Source: Kolteria novifilia (GTDB lineage: Bacteria > Planctomycetota > Planctomycetia > Kolteriales > Kolteriaceae). From it: a stretch of 64,000 nucleotides of DNA. The stretch is from contig CP036279.1 in assembly GCA_007748055.1 (NCBI GenBank), positions 2,790,001 to 2,854,000 of the forward strand. The letters are read 5' to 3'. Position numbers and translations under genes: made by a program. The notes beneath the pieces were generated by a model, which searched no databases, was not told where the DNA came from, and worked only from the letters and a program-made list of their open reading frames with translations. Each line of letters begins with the position of its first letter. Positions within the stretch are counted from its first letter, which is position 1. Positions 8,715 to 18,400 of this stretch are shown here, piece by piece.

Positions 8715-9749
8715 TCAAGAGCCTCGAACGTTGTCACGATCACCGGGAACCAGCTTGGGAGTGACGACCACCTCGACTCGGTCGGCGTGGTCCGGTTGAT
8801 TGATCGTCCAGAGGAGTTTCCGCGCCGCGCATTGGCCCGTCAATTCCGGGCTGAGGTCGATGGTCGCCGGACGCGGGTCCAAGCCGAGAAGGTACGGCTC
8901 GTCATTGCCCGCGGAGACAATCGTTAGCTCTTGGCGGAGATCGACGCCTTTCCTCTTGAGCGTCCGATGGGTGATCGCGGTCAACTGATCGCTGAGCACG
9001 AAGAGGCCATCGACCCTCGTTTTCAGCTTCAGCAGACGGTCGACAAGTGCGTCGATCCGGCGTTCGAGGGCGGTGGCATCCCGTTGATCGACGGTCGGGT
9101 CATCCCCTTCACCGCCGATGGTTCGCGCGGCGATCTCCTCGCGACGGGCGACAAGGTGAAAGCCCTCGACGCGGGCGCGATGACTTCGCAGGTGGTGCGT
9201 CACGTTGAGCACCGCCAATTGGCGGCACCCTTGCTCGATCAAGTGCTCCGCGGCCGTTCGTCCCACTGCCTCGTTGCCGAAGAGAGTCCCTTGTTGGCCC
9301 TCTCCCTCATGAGAGGAGAGCCAAACTCTCGGGAGATCGCCAAGTTCTTTCTGCAGCCCGGCGGGCGCCCGATGCCCCCAAAGCAGCACGCCGTCAACTT
9401 GCTGGGTACTCAGCAGAGGCGGAAGATCGTGCACGGAGCCGACGGACGCGAAGATCAGATTGGTGCGCGTCTCGCGCAAGGCGTGACAGACGCCTTGAAG
9501 CTTGAGCATCGCGAGGGTGGAATGCACGGCATAACTGTCGTCGAGTAGCAAGACCGCGACGGTACCAGCGCCCGCTTCGGGAACGGTCTTGGTCCGCCGC
9601 CGGCGCGTTCGCGGCACGAACTTCAGCTTCCTGATGGCCTCTTCGACCGCCTTGACGTTTTCGGGAGAGACGCCGGGCTGTCGATTGATGACCCGCGAGA
9701 CGGTCGCTTGGGAGACGCCGGCGAGACGAGCAACTTTCACGGTGGACAA
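8715..9749 (-). CDS. LacI-family transcriptional regulator
   Basis: 344 aa from TTG 9749, giving the usual LacI start STVKVARLAGVSQATVSRVI, i.e. a helix-turn-helix with the hinge region following (NRQPGVSPENVKAVEEAIRK). Residues from about 75 on form a periplasmic-binding-protein-like effector domain with typical pieces such as AVLLLDDSY, DGVLLWG and TIVSAGNDEP. The open frame continues to 9821, but that start would lie inside the palindrome at 9814-9838, so the shorter start is preferred. It likely controls itself and the sialidase-like gene in response to a sugar ligand. Confidence 0.88.
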   Translation of the reverse strand: MSTVKVARLAGVSQATVSRVINRQPGVSPENVKAVEEAIRKLKFVPRTRRRRTKTVPEAGAGTVAVLLLDDSYAVHSTLAMLKLQGVCHALRETRTNLIFASVGSVHDLPPLLSTQQVDGVLLWGHRAPAGLQKELGDLPRVWLSSHEGEGQQGTLFGNEAVGRTAAEHLIEQGCRQLAVLNVTHHLRSHRARVEGFHLVARREEIAARTIGGEGDDPTVDQRDATALERRIDALVDRLLKLKTRVDGLFVLSDQLTAITHRTLKRKGVDLRQELTIVSAGNDEPYLLGLDPRPATIDLSPELTGQCAARKLLWTINQPDHADRVEVVVTPKLVPGDRDNVRGS

Positions 9750-9813
9750 TTGGGTTCGCGCCTCGTGCCCTTCGGTTCGATCATCGAATGGGAATCTAGC
9801 CGTCCCGCGAGAT

Positions 9814-9838
9814 CTATTCAAGAATATTCCGTGAATAG
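9814..9838. promoter_or_regulatory. Palindromic operator candidate upstream of the LacI-type gene
   Basis: A 25-base inverted repeat with outer arms CTATTCA and TGAATAG and a central GAATATTC. It lies 65 bases upstream of the regulator start in otherwise non-coding DNA. LacI-family proteins bind such even-symmetry palindromes near their own promoters, so autoregulation is a reasonable inference. Confidence 0.55.
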
Positions 9839-10080
9839 TATGGCGATACGGTAGCGAGTGTCCCTATTTCACAGGTCGAAGGGAGGGATGCGTCACTGTT
9901 ATTCATGAACTAATCTGTCGTTCTACTTCGCCATTCCGCTGCGCTCCCGTCGCTCGCGGTCGGCGAAGGGGACCGAGTGACGGGAGCATGGCGGTTGCCC
10001 ACGGTGACGTCGATCCTCGGGTGATGTCAGTGAATAGGAGGTGGCATTCGACTCGACGGCCGACTACCTTGCGAATAGAC
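9839..10080. other. Intergenic region, no gene seen
   Basis: Sequence between the operator and the foldback repeat. It contains some scattered TTATTCA/GTGAATAG half-site-like pieces (near 9899 and 10027) but no convincing coding frame. Confidence 0.4.
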
Positions 10081-10249
10081 CTTAACAGCCTGTTGATCTA
10101 TTCGATGCTGGCTGCAAACGGCTCTCTTGACCAATCTCGGCGTTGAAAAACCTCGACAAATCTTCGGATTCGCCTGCGTTTTTCCTCCTTGATCTTGGCC
10201 AACATCGAACGTTCTCGCCTTGGCCCGCTTAAATCAACGGACTGTTAAG
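10081..10249. repeat. Foldback (MITE-like) repeat, copy 1
   Basis: 169 bases with terminal inverted repeats: the left end CTTAACAGCCTGTTGATCT and the right end, read on the minus strand, CTTAACAGTCCGTTGATTT agree at 16 of 19 positions. The interior is also an imperfect palindrome; TTGACCAA…TTGAAAAAC on the left matches TTGGCCAA…GAGGAAAAAC from the right. A second copy lies at 48736-48894 and a left-end fragment at 47115-47150. It has no coding capacity. This fits a non-autonomous element mobilised by an unknown transposase. Confidence 0.75.
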
Positions 10250-10279
10250 CGACAACGCAGCCACGTTCGCGGAGCACCC

Positions 10280-10887
10280 ATGCCAACCTTCACACAGAAG
10301 AACCGCTTCTTGAGCATGTCGACTCCGTTAGGAGCGGACGTGTTGGCGGCGACGGGATACTGCGGCCGCGAGGGGCTGCCGGAACTCTACCGCTTCGAGA
10401 TCGACGCCGTCGCCGTCAGGGAGCAGGCGATCGATTTCGGGAAGCTGCTCACGAAACTGGCGTGAGTGACGGCGACCCGAGAGATCGATGGGGCGCCGAC
10501 GAAACGCTACTTTCACGTGAGCGTGTCGCGGGTCACCGAAATGGGATTCGACGACGTCGTCACCCACTACACGCTCGAGGTCGTTCCCCCCTGCGGCTCT
10601 TCTCACGCAATCGTCGGTTTCGCGTCTTTCGGCAGAAGGGCGTTCCCGAGATCCTCGCGATCGTGTTGGGTGACTTGTCGCTCCGCGACGAGTACCAGCA
10701 ACGCAACTACACGGACCAAGCGGGCGAGTCGGATTTCGAGTTCGCGAGTCGGCTGATGGAAGAAGAGGGGATCTACTACTACTTCGTCCACGAAGAGTCA
10801 GCCCATCGGCTCACGATCGCCCCCACGTCGCTCGGCGCGCCGCAACCGCCGTCGAACGCGTCGAACGCGTTCGATCCGACCTCGTGA
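10280..10887 (+). pseudogene. vgrG: Broken vgrG N-terminal region (type VI secretion spike)
   Basis: From ATG 10280 (GGAG 5 bases upstream) the frame encodes the VgrG N-terminus, MPTFTQKNRFLSMSTPLG…LPELYRFEIDA. An in-frame TGA at 10463-10465 interrupts it, and the frame resumes immediately with VTATREIDGAPTKRYF and HYTLEVVPP. Near 10585 a frameshift moves the reading to another frame, which continues LFSRNRRFRVFRQKGVPEI and DFEFASRLMEEEGIYYYF, both classic VgrG signatures, and then degenerates. The OB-fold and spike domains are missing. VgrG forms the puncturing tip of type VI secretion; this copy cannot make it. Confidence 0.8.
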
Positions 10888-10945
10888 CCGACCCGACGAT
10901 CGTTCGCCCGGACAACGGTTCACCAGCTCCGATCGTGCGTTTCGC

Positions 10946-11551
10946 TTGCGTCGTGATGGGAACGAGGTCATCGGCATATTGGTGATCAGCGCTCGCATCG
11001 GCGAGATCGTGCTGAGTCCCTCGGCGGGCAAGGAGCTACTGGTTCATCATGCGGACACGCTGGCAGTCGGTTCCGCGGAGGGGCAATGGCTCGCGCTGTT
11101 TCAGGATCGAAAGCCGGTGTCTCTTGATGACGAGCCGCGGGGAAGCGTTATCGACATTGGGCCCGAGCTCGATCCGATCGTCGGTGCGGCGGACGACGTC
11201 GACAAGCTCTCGCTGCGCCGGACCGAAAGCACCGATGAGATCGCGGTTGGCAGACGCTTTACCTATGGGGTGGGAGATGGCACTCGGAACATGATCATCG
11301 TCGTGGCGACCCCTTTCGCTCGGGTGACCCGCGAACAGTTCGCCGTCGAGGCGTCCTGCGCCCCGATCATGATCATGGCGTTCGGGGCGATCTCCATTTT
11401 CGGGCTGGTCGTCAATTGGCTCTTGCGCGAGTTCGCCCGATCGCTGCTGGGATCGAGGACGGCGCTTTCCCGCCGCGAAGAGATCAGAGATCGGGCGGAT
11501 GGGATGCGAAACCGCGGATCGCGTTGGACGTTCGAGGCTGGACGCGGGTAA
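10946..11551 (+). CDS. Unrecognised protein with one membrane segment (left copy)
   Basis: Up to 201 aa, not a family I recognise. A soluble part with acidic patches (SVIDIGPELDPIVGAADD) is followed by VATPFARVTREQF and a single hydrophobic segment, APIMIMAFGAISIFGLVVNW, then a basic tail. The frame is open further upstream through low-complexity Arg-rich sequence, so its true start is uncertain and it may be the tail of a larger decayed gene. The second copy at 28775-29380 differs at a few residues. Whether it is expressed is doubtful. Confidence 0.35.
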   Translation: MRRDGNEVIGILVISARIGEIVLSPSAGKELLVHHADTLAVGSAEGQWLALFQDRKPVSLDDEPRGSVIDIGPELDPIVGAADDVDKLSLRRTESTDEIAVGRRFTYGVGDGTRNMIIVVATPFARVTREQFAVEASCAPIMIMAFGAISIFGLVVNWLLREFARSLLGSRTALSRREEIRDRADGMRNRGSRWTFEAGRG

Positions 11552-11580
11552 AAAGAAAGCCCCACAGTCAACTGCGGGGC
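11550..11580 (-). terminator. Terminator left over from tRNA-Ala (left copy)
   Basis: On the minus strand a hairpin with arms GCCCCGCAGT and ACTGTGGGGC is followed by TTTCTTTTT. It is the same terminator that follows the intact tRNA-Ala in the right copy, but here its tRNA is only a 3' fragment. Confidence 0.75.
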
Positions 11581-11602
11581 CAGCCGAATCGTCAAGCTAT
11601 GA

Positions 11603-11648
<46 letters not shown>

Positions 11649-12469
11649 TAGCCGGCCGAAGCCTCAAACCCTCTGAAAATAGCCACTTACGCTTCGCCTA
11701 TTCTGCACGAAAGCGTGCCCTTTGCAAGTATTCCGTGCCCGTTTCCGTGCCTGGATTCGGCTGCTGCCTCTTGACGCTTCATTGTTGGAAGAATGCCGCT
11801 GTAGCCGGATAGCTTCCGCACAGGTACGTCGATGGGTGCGTTCATCTCGCAACATTGAGACGGTTCTTCGACCGAATCTCCGATTGAAGCTCGTGACGCA
11901 ACCTATTATGAGTCAAGGGGCCTGCGCCAAACCACCTACTCGCCGGGCCAACCCAATCAAGAAAACGCGTGACATCGGGCGTGATACTGGTAAATTTGGC
12001 CCATCGGGAGCCAGGGCGGTGGATACTTCGGGCCACGAGGCGTGCAGGAACGCACGATTCTTGGCTCGGTCCGTCATCCGACTGTCTCTCGTCCAGCTTG
12101 GTCATTGGTAGACCTTGCTGGCGGTCAAACCACTAGGTCAAAGCGGTCTTCTCACACGGGTTACTGGCTGCTTCAACACAACACAACCTGCTTGGATACT
12201 TCGACACGCTTCGAGGATGAAGCGTTGCCCGGGAACTAGCTTCTCAATGACGCCGATGCTTGGCGGCACAGCTAGTTCACTCCGGAGGTCACGGACGACG
12301 GGCGACCTAGGAAGGAGTCGCTCAAGGGTAGATGCTGCGCGCTCAGCGTCGCATTCCATCCTTGTGCTCACAGAGATCAAGCTTTCACGATCTCGACGAG
12401 TCTCCTCCCTCTCTTCGCCACCCAGATCCATCGTGATGCGAGTACACTCAACTGCCTGGGAGCTTCCAC
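11649..12469. other. Left end of the island, no convincing gene
   Basis: 820 bases with only short open frames and no recognisable protein. Repeated CCGTGCC motifs occur around 11735-11755, and a similar pair is near 21427; they could be arm-type sites but this is a guess. The region should contain the promoter of the giant gene that starts at 12470. Confidence 0.4.
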
Positions 12470-15400
12470 ATGCGCCTTCCGATCTCCATTCTCCCCGACG
12501 ACAACCACTCCAAGCGTGAGCCGAACTCAAAGTCACGCCTCACTCGGGCTCTCGGTGTCGAAAGGCTGGAGCCGAGGGAGACTCCCACGGACTACGCTTG
12601 GGCCTCACTGCCTTTTCTTCCGATGGTCTACGGGCTGTCTCAAGCTAGCACGCCTGAGCCGGAGGAAGCCGAGTCTCGCCAAGAGGCTTCCGAACAACCC
12701 GTGGAAGCCCAAACGGATGTCGGAGCCCCTGTTGAGATCGAGATAGTCGACGATGATCAACTTGAAGATGGATCGCGGCGGTCGCGAGTTCGACGCGATA
12801 GCAGAGCGTCATCCTCGGATACCATCAGTGAAGCCGATGAGTCCGAAGAGGAAGACTCCTCGGATCCTCTCACCGATGACCTCCTTTCCTCGAAAAGTGA
12901 AGGGGAGTCGACCAATGGAAACACGATGCGGCCGGCTTCCAACCAGACATTCTTCGCGGGAGCGAACTTCAGCCAACAGACCAACCCGCTGGAGGCAAGT
13001 CAGATCCAGTCGGCAGGAGGATCGCTAGGGGCGGACAATGGAGCCCCTGGCGCTGCGCCCACTCTCCCATCTCAGCCTCGCCAGCCAGTCTCGCCTGAAG
13101 ACGTCCCTCCAATGTTCCTTTCGTCGGTCCAGTCGTCGTCAACGCTGTTCTCGGACGACTTCGAACGTGCCGATAGTCCAGATCTCGGCTCCTCATGGAG
13201 TCAGGAATTCGGCCAGTTCCGTGTCGAGTCTGGCAAGGCAACAAACGACACGCGTTCCGTGGCAACTGCCGACGGAGTTTCCGCAACGAACGTGACGGTC
13301 AGCGCGGATGTCGCTCTGGAGAGTGGGACCGAGAATGACGACACCGGTCTCGTCGCTCGCTACCAGGGGACGGGCGACAACACGATGTACACGGCAACGT
13401 TTCGCCGTACGAACGGCACCGTGTACGGCTTGATTCACGTCGTTCAAGATGGCCAATGGACTTCGTTGGCGTCAGGTACGACGAGTGCCACATCAGGCCG
13501 CCTTCGCTTCGATGTCTTTGACGACACGTTGTCCCTCTACCTCGACGACACACTCTTGGCCCGAGCCGTGGACGGTACCCTTTCCGGGCCCGGCAAGATG
13601 GGCTTGCGCAACCACTATGGCGGTTCGACAACCGACAACTTCAGCGTCGATGAGCTCGCCGCAAACCCCACTCCTCCGGTCACGCTTCCTTTCGCCGACG
13701 ACTTTGAACGTGTTGACAGCCCAAATCTCGGTACCCAGTGGACAAACGAATTCGGCAACTTCCGTGTTGAATCAGGGGCAGTGACGAACACCTCGCGTTC
13801 GGTCGCGACACTCTACGGAGTTACTGCGACAAACGTTTCCGTGAATGCCGACGTCTCCCTTGAGGCAGGTACTGACAACGAAGACACGGGATTGATCGCT
13901 CGTCACCAAGGTAGCGGTGACGGCACGATGTACGCAGCGACTTTTCGTCGAACCAACGGAACGGTACGCGGCCTCATCCACGTAGCCCAGGGTGGACAGT
14001 GGACGCTCCTGGCTTCCGGGACGACGAGCGATGAGTCGGGTCGGCTTCGCTTCGACGTCTACGACAACACAATGTCCCTGTACTTGGATGACCAGCTCCT
14101 TGCGCATGCAGTAGACGATACCATCTCCGGGCCGGGAAAAGTCGGACTTCGAAACCACTATGGTGGCTCCACGACGGACAACTTCAGTGCGGAGGAATTG
14201 ACGTCCGACCCAGTCCCCGCAGCCGAATTCCCGTATTCGGACGACTTCGAGAGAGTTGACAGTCCGAACCTCGGTCTCGGATGGATCAACGAATTCGGCA
14301 AATTCGGTATCGCTTCAGGCAAGGCAGTCAACTCTTCACGATCCGTCGCGACAGTTGCTGGACTGACCGCAACCGACGTCTCACTCAGCGCAGAAGTAGC
14401 CCTTGAGTCTACGACGGACAATGAGGATGTGGGCTTGATCGCCCGTCATCAGGGTGATGGCGACACCACGATGTACGCCGGGAAACTCCGCCGCATCAAC
14501 GGGACGGTCCGAGGCTACATTTACGTTGCCGTCGATGGTCAATGGACCACCTTGGCGTCTGGCGTCTCCTCGACGGAATCGGGACGGCTGCGATTCGATG
14601 TCATCGGCAACACACTTTCCCTTTCCCTGGACGATGTGCTCCTAGCGGAAGTCACTGATGACACGCTCACCGGTCCAGGCAAGGTTGGGTTGCGAAATCA
14701 TTGGGGCGGATCCACGATCGACAACTTCAGCGTAGATGAGATTCCGGCAGGCCCCCTTGCGTCCGAGATTACCCTCTCCCTCGTCAGCGACAGCGGTGCT
14801 TTCGACGATGACCTGATCACCAACGACGCATCGATCAGCGGCACGATCAATGGAGTTTATGCCTTTCTGAACATCGGCCTCGACAGCATGTCGCAGGACG
14901 AATACGTATCGATCAGTGCAACGCTGGGAGCATTCAGCCTCACGAATGCCGAGATCGATTCACTTCTCGGTCCGCTCGCCGATGGCCAACACACGCTATA
15001 CGTTCGAGCTCTTGATGTCGATGACTCGGAACTCACGAGTCAAAGTCTGCCGTTCACGCTTGATAGGACGGCGCCAGTGATAAACCATTCAGCCCCCCTC
15101 GATGGCTTCAGCTACACGGCGGATGCGTCGCTCGTTGGCTCCATTGCCGATCTTTCGTTTCCGGGATCTCTGCACTACATGCTAGACGGCGGCCCTCTGA
15201 CCTCGGTAGCCGTCGATGCTGGAATGACATTCGACCATCCGTTTGGGATTCTAGAGAATGGTAATCACCACCTCTACATCGAAGCGAATGATCTCGCTGG
15301 GAATGCAATTGCTCCTATCGATGTCCACTTCACCGTGAAAGAGACGCCCATTGCTGTAGACGACTACTACGACACGGATGAAGACACTCCGCTCGTCATC

Positions 15401-18400
15401 GACAGGACGGTTGGTTTGTTAGTCAACGATACCATCATTCCGGGAACTGTAGTCGATCTCGTTACAACACCACACTACGGATCCATAGACATCAATGAGG
15501 ATGGTACTTTCATCTACACCCCGAACACCAACCGATATGGGGAAGACTCTTTCACCTATCGGCTTTTCGATGGCGTGCTTGCGACCAACACGTCCACGGT
15601 TACAGTCTCCGTTACTCCGACTCCTGACGCACCCTCCGTCTTCGATGACTATTTTGCTCTCCCCGACAATGAAACAATGTCGATCGATCTTGTCCGGGGC
15701 CTCTTGAGCAACGACACCGACCCAGATGGCGGTGTCCTCACAGTGACGATCGTTGATGGGCCAGATCACGGAACCTTGACGGGCAATCCAGATGGGACAT
15801 TCACTTACGTACCTAATCCCGACTTTGTTGGCGATGACACATTCAGCTACGAGGCAACCAACGACAGCGGAGATAGCTCTTTGGGCACCGCCCATCTTGA
15901 GGTCGGTATAACTGATAACATCATTGTCGAACACGACAGTAATCTTCTTGAAATAACAAACATTGATGCAGATGCCGTAGTAGTAACGACTGAGAGTGGA
16001 TTCATCAGGATCAATGGCCGCGACCCTTTCTCAACCCCTTTGGAAGTGGACGACGTCATCCTCGTAACGGTGAACGGAAGTGATGGTGACGACTATATTG
16101 ATCTAAGGAATCTACAGCTAACAAACAGGTATGCAAAGACCACAGTATGGTCAAACAATGGTGACGACACGGTCCTGGGAAGTGCTCACAAAGACTTCTT
16201 GTCGGGTGGGGACGGCAACGATGTGTTGTACGGATCTGGCGAGTCCGACCAGCTTCAAGGTGATGCCGGAAACGACATCGTTCACGGGGGCGCAGGTGAG
16301 GATGTTATTCGTTGGCATTCGGGAGCAGACATGCTCGATGGAGGAGAGGATGAACGGGGTGACTGGCTATATGCATTTGCGAGCGGCCAGTTCGAGCAAG
16401 TTGGGAATTCTATAACGACTACAGATGGAGAGATGAGTGCCATTACGATGGCTCTCGGCTTCGAGAAAGCCCGGGTTTACGGAACAGAACTCGACGATGA
16501 CATCAAGGTTCTCAGCTCTCAGTTTAACGCGATTGAGATCTATGCCTACGCAGGGCACGACACTGTAAGGGCAGGCGGAACCCAAGACACCAGGATCTAC
16601 GGTGGGACCGGAAATGATCTGTTGACGGCAATAGGTGGGGGGAATCATTTTGTCTTCGGAGAAGCGGGTAACGACACAATACTGGTTGCTACGCCGGAAG
16701 ACACCGATGTCTATGGAGGCATAGGAGATGACTCAATCGTTGGAGGGCCTGGCAATGACCGGCTCTATGGGGCTGGTGGCAACGATACGCTCGCAGGTAG
16801 TGCCGGGAACGACAGTCTCTATGCGGATCAGGGAAACCCGCTATCAACAGGTGGCCTCGATTCACGTTACTACTTTGGTGGTGGACGTGATGATGTCCTC
16901 CTGGGGGGTGATGGCAACGATAGGCTCTACGCACTATCGGGCTACGATTCTCTCTATGGTGGACGCGGCGATGATTGGTTGGTCACTTCCGGCACGACCT
17001 CCTTGTTTGGGCACGGTGAGTTCCTGCTACACGGTGACGACGGTAACGACACCTTGTCCGGAGGGGTTGGGCGTGACACGCTCATTGGCGGATCTGGAGA
17101 CGATTCTCTGGACGGACACCATGGCGTTGATGATATCGATGGTGTAACCGAAGACAACGAGACGCTACTGGTCCCAGTTCCTTTTCCCGACAGCTATTTC
17201 GTTGTGTCGGGGTATTCGCTTGATGTTGACGCGGCCGCTGGCCTATTGTCAAATGACATCGCGATAGGCGACAGTCCAATTGAAGTGAGCCGAATAGTAG
17301 ACCGTGGGTATGGTCAGATTGCCTACACTTCCGATGGTGCGATTGCGTTTGCGGCCACTACTTCTTCGGGGATCAACTCCTATCAGTATGTTGTAACGGA
17401 CGGTGAATTCGAAGTCACGTCGCAACTATTCGTCACGGTGCTCGATCTGGCAAAGGTGAAGCTGCCAAACGGACGCACCGTGCCAGATCACGAAGAGGAG
17501 TCCCCCGGTCCATTCATCTTCCTCAACGACAACGACGACGATCTCGATGGGGTCGTTGACTACGATGATCCCGACGTCGACACGGGCGATGAGGATTTAG
17601 CGGTCATCGAACTCGACCCCTACGCAGCGTACGGCGACTACACCTTTACCTACGACAGCAATTTCGTTCGGCTCTACCTCGACCGCGAAAAGACAATGCT
17701 TGTGGCGAGCGGGAGTTCTCTCACTTCGACGGATGTCGGGCAGCTCTACGTCGAAGGTGTCGCCACGAGCGCGGAATACGACTCCGGCCGTGTGACGGTC
17801 TCCTGGGCTAGCCACGACGGTCTCACCTCCGGCTCGGAAATCGTCAACTTCAACGTTCTCAAGTTTGCCTGGTACTCCCCCGATCCCGATACTGGTGAAC
17901 CAGTGCCCGCAGACGACGTCGCGGTTGATGCGGAACCAATTCCAGAAGTCTCATTGTCGGTTGTTAACCAACAGATTGTCGCGAATGGAGATCTACAAAT
18001 CACGGTTGAGGCTTTGGTCTACGACGAGCTTTCGGAGCTCATGGAGGATCCTGCCAACCGGCTACAGGAATTGACGTTCACCATTGATGGAGTGGCCGTT
18101 GAGACAGTCACCAGCCTTCCGAGTATCGCGGGAGGTACGCCACAACTACCATGGCGTCCCTATCCGTTCGAGGTCGTCGTGCAACGAATGTTCACAATTC
18201 CCAGCCCGGGAGGCTCTTCGTACTTGTTGCGAGCCGAGACGTCGGCAAACGCAGCCGGCGAGATTGGTTGGGATTCGGCCTATGTCTCCGTCGACTGGAA
18301 ACAGGTTGGAGTCATTGAGCCAAACAGCGGATCAACCCATTTGGGGCTCTCTCTCGCGTTCGATGGCCCCATGGATCTGCTGACGCTGGACGCCGTTCAG

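Noticed and set aside
11664-11855. Integrase C-terminal remnant on the minus strand at the island end
   Set aside because: The 63-aa frame has no tyrosine recombinase motif (no R-H-R-Y box) and is mostly Arg-rich low complexity.
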